Of a stretch of 64,000 nucleotides of DNA, positions 1 through 12,600 are shown in pieces. The position numbers were made by a program, and so were the translations under genes. Numbering within the stretch: the first letter of the stretch is position 1; each line of letters starts with the position of its first letter. The notes under the pieces were generated by a model. It saw only the letters and a list, made by a program, of their open reading frames with translations, ran no database searches and had not been told where the DNA came from. The DNA comes from Branchiostoma floridae (lineage: Eukaryota > Chordata > Leptocardii > Amphioxiformes > Branchiostomatidae), in NCBI RefSeq assembly GCF_000003815.2, contig NC_049981.1, forward strand, positions 5,642,043-5,706,042, written 5' to 3'.

Positions 1-2610
1 CCCTTTTGCTTGCGCATTTCCTATTGGTTAATTCCCTTGTAGATCATACACCTCGGGCCGGGGCATTAACCCTTTAATATAATACTTTCTGGTATTATCT
101 ATATTTCTATATACATACATTGGGTAGTATAGTAATAGACAATAAACAGCAGTTCTTGATATCCGTTCTAGCTTTTAAAGGAAATGAGCAGGAATTGTTT
201 GGTTTCTTCGAATGGGAGTCTGAATAGAATGCTATGTTTTCTCTAATTTTGAATCGGCGGCTGGACCGTCGCCTACAGCAATAGTTCATTAATTAACTCC
301 GGCCCGTAAGATTTAACACTTGTATTGAATACCTTAGGGTATGCGCTTTCTAAATTTGCCTTAAAAACTCACGGGCCACGTTTAAATAAGTGACAGATTC
401 CGATTTCAGACCAGGCTGAAGCCTTGGTCGTCAATGGGGCCTGATATTTGTGTTTAATCGTTGACATAATACTTTCTGTTATTACTTATGTTTATATAAC
501 CATATATTGGGTAGTAATAGACAATATTCAGCAGTTATTGATATTTTTTCAAGATTTTCAACGAAATGAGGATTTTTTTTGCTTTCTTCGAATGGGCGTC
601 TGAATGGGATGCTATGTTTTGTCTAATAACGAATCGGCGGCTAGCCTATGATCGTCGCCTACAACTATTGTTCATTAGTTAAATCCGGCCCGTAAGATTT
701 AACACTTGTATTGAATACCTTAGGGTATACGCTATCTAGATTCATCTTAAAAGTTCACGGGCCGCGTTCAGATAAGTAGAAGTTTGCTCTAGAAGCCGTA
801 TGAAAGCCGATTTTAGCGCCCCTTTGCTTGCGTGTTTCCTATTGGTTAATTCCCTTGTAGATCATTAATTAAATCCGGCCCGTAAGATTTGACACTTGTA
901 TTGAATACCTTAGAGTATACGCTATCTAAATTCATCTTAAAAATTCACGGGCCACGTTTAGATAAGTAGCAGTTTGCTCTAGAAGTCGTATGAAAGCCGA
1001 GTTTAGCGCCCTTGCTTGTGCATTTCCTATTAGCTAATTACGGTCTAGTTCATTATTTAAATCCGGCCCGTTAGATTTGACACTTGAATTAAATACGTTA
1101 TTATATACGCTATCTCAATTCGTCTTCAAAGTTCACGGGCCACGTTTAGATAAGTAGCAGTTTGCTCTAGAAGCCCTATGAAAGCCGATTTTAGCGCCCC
1201 ATTGCTTGCGTATTTCCTATTGGTTAATTCCCTTGTAGATCATTAATTAAATCCGGCCCGTAAGATTTGACACTTGTTTTGAATAAGTAAGGGTATACGC
1301 TATCTCAATTCGTCTTAAAAGTTCACGGGCCACGTTTGGATAAGTAGCACTTTGCTCTAGAAGCCGTATGGCAGCCTATTTTAGCACCCATTCGCTTGCG
1401 TATTTCCTATCAGTTAATTCCCCTCTAGTCCATTAATTAAATCCGGCCCGTTAAATTTGATACTTGTATTGAATACGTTATGGTATAAGCTATCTCAATT
1501 CGTCTTAAAAGTTCACGGGCCACGTTTAGATAAGTAGCAGTTTGCTCTAGAAGCCGTATGAAAGCCGATTTTATCGCCACTTTGCTTTCGCATTTCCTAT
1601 TAATTAATTCCCTTGTAGATCATTAATTAAACCCGGCCCGTAAGATTTGATACTTATTTTATATACGTTATGATATACGCTATCTGAATTCGTCTTCAAA
1701 GTTCACGGNNNNNNNNNNNNNNNNNNNNNNNNNNNNNNNNNNNNNNNNNNNNNNNNNNNNNNNNNNNNNNNNNNNNNNNNNNNNNNNNNNNNNNNNNNNN
1801 NNNNNNNNNNNNNNNNNNNNNNNNNNNNNNNNNNNNNNNNNNNNNNNNNNNNNNNNNNNNNNNNNNNNNNNNNNNNNNNNNNNNNNNNNNNNNNNNNNNN
1901 NNNNNNNNNNNNNNNNNNNNNNNNNNNNNNNNNNNNNNNNNNNNNNNNNNNNNNNNNNNNNNNNNNNNNNNNNNNNNNNNNNNNNNNNNNNNNNNNNNNN
2001 NNNNNNNNNNNNNNNNNNNNNNNNNNNNNNNNNNNNNNNNNNNNNNNNNNNNNNNNNNNNNNNNNNNNNNNNNNNNNNNNNNNNNNNNNNNNNNNNNNNN
2101 NNNNNNNNNNNNNCTCTAGAGTCGTATGAAGCCGATTTTAGCGCCCCTTTGCTTGCATATTTCGTGTTAGTTAATTACGCTCTAGTTTATTAATTAAATC
2201 TGGCCCGTAATATTTGACACTTGTATTGAATACCTAAGGGCATACGCTATCTTAATTCGTCTTACAAGTTCACGGGCCACGTTTAGATAAGTAGCAGTTT
2301 GCTCTAGAAGAATTGTGGCAGCTAACGTTAGACCAAGCTGAAGACAGTGGCTGCTGATTGGGCCTATTATTTGCGCTTAATCGTTGATTTCCTACTTTTT
2401 GTTATAATTTATGTTTATATTTGCCTATATTGGTTGGTAATAGACAATATCCAGCTGTGCTTGATATTTATTTAAGCTTTTAATGGAAATTAGGAATTTT
2501 TAGTTTCTTCGAATGGGGGTCTGAATCGGATGCTATGTTTTGTCTAATGACGAATCGGCGGCCCAATCGGCGGCTACGAATCGGCGGCCCAATCGGCGGC
2601 CAACTTCAGC
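1..2610. repeat. satellite array, unit about 190 bp
   Basis: The segment GGCCCGTAAGATTT recurs near 301, 686, 876, 1064, 1254, 1444, 1634 and 2202. The spacing is 188-190 bp, with one longer interval at the left and a 568-bp interval (3 x 189) across the N gap. Each unit also holds ACGGGCC about 95 bp after GGCCCGT, so the two form a spaced inverted repeat. A longer flanking segment (about 100-300, 410-660, 2310-2540) with a TCGAATGGG...AATCGGCGGC block occurs at both ends of the array, and AATCGGCGGC itself is repeated at 2550-2602. No coding sequence is recognised. This could be a satellite or the internal tandem repeat of a large DNA transposon. Confidence 0.85.
1709..2113. other. assembly gap (N run)
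   Basis: 405 Ns lie inside the satellite array. The interval between repeat landmarks on either side is three unit lengths, so the gap size is consistent with missing repeat copies. Confidence 0.99.
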
Positions 2611-3654
2611 CTGGTTATCTTTCTATTCTGAGAAGTCATGTTAGCTTTGAGGACACTGAGCATAAGAATCGTTGTTCATTTCATTAACACTTAAGCACTT
2701 ACTGGAAAAAAAAAAATTGATGAATGCGAGATCATGCGACATAATCGACATTATGATTTATTCATAAATGACTTCTCAACAGACCCTCTAGATTTGATAC
2801 AAACAAAAAAACATTATACCAAACAGAGAAAGTTCAAGGGTCCAAGTTTCTGTACTGAGACTGTTCAAGACTACTTACAATCGTGGCATGACACAATAAA
2901 AGATTTCTACTATGTACAAGTGCAAAAAAAATTATGTGAATTAAAGACTTTCAATGTTAATGTGAATATTTAGCAAGTACATGTATCAAAGACTGATAAT
3001 TTCTACAAAAAAGGCACTTTTTCTTTCAAAATTCTAATCTTGGAGATCTAGCAGCAGAGAGTAAACATAGCAGCACGTTTGGAATGGCAACATTCGAGCA
3101 GATGGCACTGCATGACTTGGCAAAACCTTTGGCAGTCTTTCCTGTTCAATATTTCCTGACAATCTAAACAAATTTCCTGTACAGTCTAAAGCACATAAGG
3201 AAGATAGGCTGGACCTAAAACACGTATTGACCATCTCATCATAAGGACAACTTTTTCATTGTGGGCACTTTTCTTTTTCAGGTAGATTATTTTCCCCATT
3301 GGACCAAGAATCTGTCTATAGCAACCACCTGTGTAGTGTTTTTTATTTTCTCCATGTCTCTTGCATTTGAATAGTCACAACAGATAGCCTGACTGCACTT
3401 GGACATGTTAGATGGTTGGCTGTGGTTAAGTAGGTGGTAACACACAAATGTTATGAATTTTTTATCCTATAGACAACTTTGTGGTCTTATTGGCCTTTCA
3501 GCATCTTTATGACCTACAAATAGATTCAAGAGCATCAAACCCTGTGTACCCATGTGTATGTTTATATTACAAGGCATACTATTGCATCTTAAGAGTATCT
3601 GTTGTCTGTTTGTTTAAAGGCAGCAAGTTTATGGTCTTATTACACAAGTTCAGT
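2611..3654. other. 3' flank of hinderin-like gene, no recognised gene
   Basis: AT-rich DNA between the satellite and the last coding exon of the minus-strand gene. It probably includes that gene's 3' UTR; a minus-strand AATAAA (plus TTTATT) lies at 3342-3347. A 79-codon plus-strand ORF at 2734-2973 shows no recognisable domain and I do not call it a gene. Confidence 0.5.
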
Positions 3655-6600
3655 TTACTTCAAGAAGAAGACTTCCTCTAGAATTCTGGACTCCTGTTCC
3701 GTAATGGACTCTTCCTCTTCGTCATCTGCAAACAGGTCTGGACTGATACCTCGATCATACCCTGTCACCCCCTCCTGACCTAATGGCACAGTCCGGTCGT
3801 ACCCCGACACCCCCTCCCTTCCCAATGGCGCAGTCCTGTCATACCTTGACCCCCCCTCCCGACCTATTGACCCAATCCTTCCATGTCCTATCACCCCCTT
3901 TTTCTCGGAAGATGGTGCGGTCCATGGACGTTGCCTGCTGTTTGGACGTGACGACTTGTTTCCATGGTGAAGGGGCGTGACCCTGCTGCCATGGCGATGT
4001 CCAGAATGACTACCCAATGACGGAGGTTCTGACGTGATGGAATTCCGATCCACCAAGTCCACTATGTCCACCAAAGATGACAAGAAGCTGCCAGTGCTGC
4101 AAGTTTCAAATTGAAAGATCAGCCAAATTATATATTTGTTTGTTTGTTTTATTGTACTCATAGAAGTCCACAAATGAAAAAATGATGGTAAAAGACACTT
4201 AGAATCTTTAAAAATAAAAGTTGAAACCTATTTAAACTTGACAAAATAAGAAAAAAAAAAAAAGTTCCACCAAATGATAATGTGATAGTCTATGCAGCTC
4301 TCCTGTAGATCTATCATGTAGAAGCAAGAGCTTTATATCTAAAAAGATAACTGTCTGACCAGTCATACAGATCAGGGTTCAGCACGTACAGTTAATGAGG
4401 GCCCCTATGCTGTGATTTGTATCCCCATGCAGTGAATTGCATTGCCTATGCTGTGATTTGGGCCCCTACACATGTACCTTGTATTTCCACCAGAGCAGGG
4501 GGCATTAAATGTTGTTTCCCAACAAGGTACATAATGTTGGCTTTATGTCATTAAATCTGACCCTCAAAATGTAGGAAATAGTGCTTCAATCTGTAGGATT
4601 ACAAAATTTTATTGCAAACATTTTCAGGAGAGGGCACCCCATACCCATACAATGTAAAAGTATGCCTTGGTTTCCATGTTGCTTTGCTATGCTAAGATGC
4701 CCCCTACGCTGTGAAAAAAATCCTGGGAAGAATCCTACATATGGCAAGCTTCCCCCTTTTTGACCCTCCTACCTGCTAGCAGGCCTTTGCTTGTTCTGTG
4801 AGTTGATCTGTGAGAAGTGCACAGGAGAGGTGCCCACAGACACAGTACCTCCGTCTGTCTGTACACTGGACTCTGTGTAGGCTGGGGAGGTGGCCATGTC
4901 TGCTGTGGTACCTGCAACTGAGAACAAGAAAGTTTTTTTTTTACAATTTTTGCATGAAAGCTCAGTTGTGCTTTGAATAACATTAGGCCAGACTAAATCT
5001 ATTTGTTGCTTCTCGGATGTTTTCAGAAAACAAATTGGATCAACAGTTATAAATAAATTTTTCAAAAAGTCTGGGGTACATAAACGGCTTAAATCACAAC
5101 AAAAAACAGTTGAGGAGTTAAATGGCATGTTGTATACAATGAATCCCATGTCGACCCCCTCCTCCGTCTCTGTCCAATATTAGACAGTGACCACTACTGC
5201 AGTAACATCCCAGACATGGCTGACAAATTTGGGTTAACCTTATCTTTCTTTTGGTGTTGGTTCCATTAAGTTAAAGAATTTTTTTCCCATTAAAAAAACA
5301 AACAAACTTGTAACCTCCTTGGCATTACTGATAAAATCTCATTAGCTAACTCCTACCTGTCCCTGGGGAGTTCTTCTGCTCCCCTGGGTACAGGGAGGCA
5401 AAACCCTTGATGGAGCTGGCATCGCTGACCCTTGACCTGGGCCTCTCCTGCTCCTTCCCATCATCCCCTGCAGTCTCGCCCCCCACCCCCTTCTCTGCTG
5501 TAGCAGCTCGGATGGGTTCTGTAAAAGAAATCAAGATAAGGTACGTTGACGACATGTCTTTGTCGGAGGCAAGGCACGTTACACAGGACTCCACAGTGCA
5601 AACTGACGTGGACAACCTTGTTCATTGGACAGAAGCCAACTACATGCAACTGAACCCCTCCAAGTGCATTGTACTGCTAATATGCTTTATGCGAAACCGT
5701 CCTCCCCCACCTGTAGTGACTGTTAAGTCAACAACACTTGAAGTAGTTGAATTCGCGAAGATCCTTGGGGTGATCTTTCAAGCTAACCTTAAGTGGGACA
5801 TCCACGTCAACATGATGGTCAGCAAAGGCAGCCGCAGGCTGTACCTGCTACGAGTATTAAAGAGGCATGGTCTAGACTCTATTGACTTGACATTAGTGTT
5901 CTGTGGATTTATACGACCTATCTTAGAATACGTGTGTCCGGTATGGCACCCAGGAATCACTAGTGCCCAGTCTAGGGCCATAGAGAACGTGCAAAAAAGA
6001 GCTTGCCGCATAATTCTTGGTTCCACCTTTGCTAGCTATGACATGGCTCTAGTCCAGTTGTCACTTCCGTCTCTGTGCAACAGACGACACGAACTCTGTA
6101 CAAAGTTTGGTACCTCTTTGCTGAGCTCTCCGTCTTTCTCAAAATGGCTACCGCCAAACCGTGTGAGCCTACATGGCAGAAACCTCAGGTCCAAACACTA
6201 GATAACACAATTCCACTGTAGAACTTCTAGGTATAGGAAGACTACACTGCCGTACCTTGTCGACTTGCTTAATAATAATAGTTCAAAATGCTAGCTATGA
6301 ATAAGTCTTGAATGTATATACAGTTATGTTAAAAGTAATTATTGTTATTTTTAAAATGACATTGTGTTGAATTATGTACCTCTATTGTTTTTCATTTTAA
6401 TTGTAATATGTGTAAAACATACTGCAATTCAGCCGAGAGATATAAAGGCTGCCATTGTATGTTATTGTATGTCGCATGACGCGAAAAATAAACCATTCAT
6501 TCAACTTCAACTTCTCACATCGACATTTCTGCCCCCAGTTATTAAGACAATTTGACACCACTGTTCCCTTATGACCTCAATAAGAAGTGGCCAGCTAGCT

Positions 6601-9600
6601 AATCTTCGTCCATTTCCAAAAAGGAACTAATATATACCATAATAAAAAAAAAAGTATTGTAAAATGAATAGTAATGTCAAGGAATGCCACAGTCAATTCC
6701 AAAATCAAAAAACAAGATCTAAAAGAACAAAAATGAAGAATCTATTGTTTGATGTACCAGGCCCTGTGAGTTCCATCACATGTTCAACCTTTCTGAACAC
6801 TTAGACTTCATAATGAAAGCAAACTTTTTTGCAATATGTTTTAAATTTGTTCTCATGCACTCGCATCACTTTGGGGTTCCCAGAGGATGTCATCCATATA
6901 TTCAAATCAACGTGGTTTAAACAAGATACAAATACTATGATCATAATGGCATTAGCCTCGGTACCATTCGGATAGTAGTTTGCTCCTATGTTCGCTTCTG
7001 CAACCCGTCTGGAGACTTGTGCATTCAAACCTTTTGGTGGTTACGTCAGTTAATGAGCGAATTAAGGAATGGGTTCTAGAGCGCTCGTTCAATAACAACA
7101 GGCCCTACCGCAAGCGGATGGAGGGCTTGTCTGGTGTTGGAACGCCTATTCAAACAATCACTGTATATAGTGTATAATGAATGTCAGTGCTTGAAGAGAC
7201 TGTATATGGTATATAAGGAATGCCGGAGCAAACTACTTTCTGGATGGTACCCAGGTGACTATGGCATGGGATTGCAATCATCTTAACAACCTTTACATCA
7301 TTGAGGAACATACCAGTAACAGGAGTGTCCTGTTGTTTCCCTGGTCCCCCGGTAGTCTCAGGCTTGGAGAGTCTTACGGGAGACTTGAAGCCGGGTTCTG
7401 AGGGGGGGTACTTGGTGGAGGGTGGGGACAGCTCCTGGGAGGAGACCTGGTCCGATGTTCCGTCTGTGTCCACCTGTAACCACTGATCGTACCTGTACAG
7501 GTGTCAACACAGGTGGAAAAATTTACATAAAAATACCAGGAAGAGAGAACTGGAAACAGCTTGAAGAAGGTATACCTTTGCCAATCCCTAATTAATCCCT
7601 ACAAAACAAAAATAAAAATGCAAAAAAAAGGATCAATCTAGCAAAAGCCTTTACAATAATTATAACTCCAATTTAGAAGTTGACTACTGCATATGGGTAC
7701 TATAACTAAGGAACTGTGACTAAATGTAAGTATTTATAGAAAGAAAAATAAACTAGTCAGTTGTCATGAGAAAAAAATAATCAAACAATACAAGAAAAAT
7801 CAAATGGAAATATGCTGATGAAATACCATGTAATACAATACATTGTCATGGGATTCATAACATCCTTAATTACTTACTAGGGACACTTCTTTCTTTCCCT
7901 CATATTTCTAGATACTAGTAACTCATGTAGTTAAACTGTTCTGTATGTATTGTATGTACAAGTTGCCAAACACTGTATCCTCTACAGTTGTCGTGCAATA
8001 AAGTTCTTCTTAAACTTTAAAGTTCTTCTATTTGACAGCTGACTCACTGCAATACTAGTAATGTTGAGTGTTTTTGATTACTGGTAACCACAAAAAGAAA
8101 TACCTAGGCATGTCGGTTCTGGGCTTCCCTTGTCTGTATCCTCTTCCCAGACTGGATGGATCTGAAACCCCGGCCTCCTGCGATACGTTTGTCTGTATGT
8201 AGGTGGGATGGCTGTAGTCATAGGTGTGGTCCCAGTCAAACGGTTCAACACCATGCCTACTGGGATTATCCATTCTAGGATCCGTGGGGAGTTCTTGTTG
8301 GCGTTTCATGTTTCTTCTTCTCCCGGATTCCTTCGATGTTCGAGATGGTTGGCGGGGCTGACTGGATGGGCGTGAGACAGGCGCACGGGGCAGTTTACGG
8401 TCCGTGGATGGGATAGAGCTGCGCACTGAGGAAGCCACGCTGGAGTCGGAAGGAAAACGCCCCATCTCCTCAAAGAACTGCAGCCTGCCCTTATGTCTTA
8501 CCTGGATGGTGGAAAAGAAATGTACAAATCAAAGTCGAAGTCAAAACAAAATGTACAAAGTCAGAAAACAGATCAAAACTTATTAGTTAAATCTTCTTTA
8601 CATAACAATTCAGTTTTTTTCTTCTTTCCTTCTATCTCATTCCATTTATTTATCTATTGCTTATTCAGAGTACATCCGAATCAAAGTCTTTTCGCGTGGG
8701 TGTTCCACAAGGTTCTGTACTTGGACCCACCCTCTTCATCCTTTACATTCCATTCATCTGCTCATCTATCATTTCATTAATTTCTGGAGTTAGCGTCCAC
8801 TGCAGCTATTCCTGTCAAGTGTTCGCTCACTGTCATTCATTCAATTTTTTGTTCATTCATTCATAATATATATAATCTAACTGACCTGTTGTCTGTGCAG
8901 CTGAGCCCTCTTCAGGTTCAGTTGGTCCTCTTGTGCTGCCAGCATCCTCCTCAACCTCTCCTGCTCCTCTATCAGTCTCTCCTTCTGTGCCATCAGCTGT
9001 TCTCTCTGCTGTTCCCACGCCTGTTGCCGTGACAACGCCTCCTCCGTACCATCCTTCCCATCATGCATTGCCATTAACCCATGATGCACTTGGGCACCAA
9101 TCCCGTTTTGTTCAACTCTATAGTGAGCGTGTCCATTTGTCTGTGACTTGTCGTACACATAGCCCTGCTGTTCAGTCCTTATTTGAGATGCGATTTCGCG
9201 GCCTGCTTGCGTCGACTGCGAATCGAAATCCAGCTCGGGTTTTAACGGCTGGAAGTCTGCAGAGGAGTACTGAGAACTAGACTGCTGGCTAGAGTAGGGG
9301 AAGAAAGTCTCTGCCGGCAAAGACGATGGTTTGGGCAGATCATGGTTCGTGGGCGGTGTGGATCGCACGGAAGAGATGACCGAACTGGCGCTGTGAGCGC
9401 TGTGTGTTTCGGGGTCGTGTGAGGGAATGACGGAGTTGTACTGGGGAGGGGCGGGCCGGTCAGACGGTAACGCGCCGGGCGGGAGGTTGGACTGGATCCT
9501 CTCTGGATGGTCCATGTAATAGTGGACAGCATACTTTCCTGTAAGACACGTCAAGTGCTTAAAGTTACACAGTGCAAACCATCTTTTAAAAACTGAATGA

Positions 9601-12600
9601 GGCCCAGAAAAAAAGTTGTGTTTCTTGTTTCAGTCCTGAAAAAAGTTTGGTAGGCAAGGATTATCTTTTTAACTTGTAATTTTTTTAAGGCTGGCCAAGT
9701 TTCTATAGTGATACACATTACAATACAGTTGAACAGTAAGATGAAATGCATGATGACACTTGTATTTCAATGTCAAACTTTAATTTTGTGCATTATAGAT
9801 ACAATGTACATTTATCCTTCATTAGATACGACAAGCAGTGTTACTGGGAGCTATGTGACTCCACTGCCCACCCAAAAAAAGTCTTGGATTGGCAAGTTTT
9901 TCTAGGGTAGGTAGGGAAACAGGAAACACAAGATTTTTATCTCGGGCCTGAGAAGAAAATTAACACAAAATGGGAATAATTTCATCAGGTTGGTATGTCA
10001 CTGAATAAAGAGACTCTTTTTACACAACCAATGCTTTTTATTCTCACCAACGTTGCCTGTACATATGCAAATACTTTAAGATTTGTGACCGCATCTAAAT
10101 GAGCAGCGACACCTGTCCTGCAGTACAATGTGAACCAGTCAGAATTGCCCTTAAGAAGGTGACAGACAGTCACCGAAACGTCGATGAGAATAAAGCATTG
10201 TTTGTGTAAAAAGAGTCTCTTTATTCATTGGTTGTCACAATCAGTTACCTGTGTACACTGTGTCTTCATTGTCAGAGTAAATCACATCTCTGGATGGAAC
10301 TGTGCACTCCTTTGGCCTGGAATAAAAATACATAAAATGTCAAAAACATGAATAAATTACAGCTTGTAAGCATAAAAAAGAGTCTGAATCATAACATTTC
10401 ATAATTCAACACTAACTGGAAAAAAATCAGGTATTTTTTTTTACCTATAAGAACCACTGAGGTCTGTTTCCCCCTGTTTCCCATGAGTGGTAGGTCCCAC
10501 GCGGGACATTCCTCTCAAAGAGACCTCAGCACCAGGCTGTACCATGTTGACTTGAGGGGTGTAGAGGTTGGCATACCTCTGTGGAGGGACAGGATCCTGT
10601 ACACCCCTGTCTAACCTCTGAGGTGGTGTGAACCCTACAGTAGACGCAGGCATTGCTGTATGCGGTACAGTTTCTGGCACCTGAGGAACATACAAATTAG
10701 ATTTTTTTGTCAGAAAACTCTTGAACTATTCTGAACAAAAAGAGGAAAACCTCAGAGCATCCATGAACAGTAAACATCAGGTTGGTATGTCACTGAATAA
10801 AGAGACTGTTTTTTACACAACCACAGCTTTATTTCCACCAATGTTTTTGTGACTGTCTGTCACCTTCCTCAGGGCAATTCTGACTGGTTCACTTTGTACT
10901 GCAGCAAGATGTGTCACCGCTTACATATTGGAGTATCCAGACGTATATGGCCTCCTCTTACAAAATAGTCCCGTATACCTCTTACAAGGTAAGCCATATA
11001 CATCGGGGCACTCCAGTCATGATCATTAATGAACAAAAAAGTGGCACTGGGCATTATAAACTTCCTGGCACGTTTTACCAATTGCTGATGTCGCGTATTC
11101 ATAAGACCACGTTAATAAGATCATGTGTCTGTTACACTCACGAGTTTAAGTTCTAATGTGATTGGTCATCAGTTTTGATCCTAAAGATGGTGAAAGTGGT
11201 CATTGAAAATTTGATAAGTGTATTCCTTTGTGTTTGAAAAAAGTTCAGCATTGCACTATGATAACTACCAACACGGATGAGTTTCCATGATAATCAATGT
11301 GTGTAGTCTAACCAGTATGGACCCTGCGCAGTGGTCCTGGTATAAAGAATAGCTGACTATTACAATCCAACAATTTTTTGCAAAGAATGATTTTCCTCAT
11401 TTTAACGCTGAGCAATTCACCTGTGGTGACAACCTCCTTGGTGAAGATAGCAGCTCATTGAGCGACTCATTCAGCTTCTCGTTGACCATCTCCTGCTGTT
11501 CTGTGATCTGTCGCTGGTACAAAGTCAGCAAGGCCTGGGTCTCCTGGTACTGTTGCTGGAACAGCAGTGAGAGACCATATTTTACACCTTTTCTTTCTCA
11601 AAAGCCAAAGTCCTTTTTCAAATTTATTTCTTGTGTATATCACAAAGAACTAAAAACTCTGGAAACAATACTTGCCAGAGGGAGTTACTGTCACAGTGGC
11701 AAAAATTGATCTAAATTTCTGTTTTGCTCCTGTCAGGCAAAACTTATATATAAATGATAATCATAACTTGCTGGTTATAGGATAAAAAAAAATGCTAAAC
11801 TGGAATGTCAACATTAAAAGAGAGCTGAGTCACTCCCAGACTCTGAGGAAAAGCCTGAAACTTGATATATGCAGTTTGGGGAAATGAATTTAGTCAGATA
11901 TAGCTTACTAAGTTGCAGGGCTCGAAATTTCACTGGTGAAGGTAACATTGAAAGTTACCTGCACCAGACAAATTCTACCTGCACCACTCTCAACTTAGGA
12001 AGTCTGAATCATAAATGTACTAAAATTGTTCAGGAACCATTGCCATTCTTTTCTTTTATAATATTATCAATGCAGCTAATAGCAATTAATACACACCTAA
12101 TCATAGGACATTTATGTATAAAACACGGTACATGGACCAGTGCAGGTTAGGTGCAGGTAGACACCAGAAACACCTGCACAGCTCCAATTCCACCGGCACT
12201 AACCTGCATAAGCAGGTGGTATTTTGAGCCCTGTAAGTTTCTCTCCCAGCCCTCTGTTTCCATCTGGTCATTGGGCTACAATTCTACAAAAAAAACACAA
12301 AATAGCCCCAAACCAAGGCCAAAAATAACTGCTCATGCAGTGGCAGGGCTCGAAATACCACCTGCATATGCACGTTAGTGCAGGTAAAATTGGGGCTGTG
12401 CTGGTATTTCTAGTGTCTACCTGCACCGAACCTACAATGGTCCATGTACTGGGTTTTATACATAAATGTCCTATGAATGATGTCGGTGTATGTGGATTGT
12501 TATTAGCTGCATTGACTATTACCACCTACTGTGTATAAAAGAAAAATAACAAACTTTAAGGTTCCTCAACAATTCTAGTATGATCCATATTTCCTAAATT

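Noticed and set aside
2734-2973. 79-codon plus-strand ORF
   Set aside because: No domain, no splice context, AT-rich; probably chance.
4769-5149. 126-codon minus ORF read as a single exon
   Set aside because: Only 4773-4917 is coding; the rest is intron 12 read-through, as shown by the acceptor at 4918-4919.
9242-9532. Alternative minus-strand and plus-strand ORFs within hinderin exon 9
   Set aside because: Shadows of the real frame, which is fixed by splice phases on both sides.
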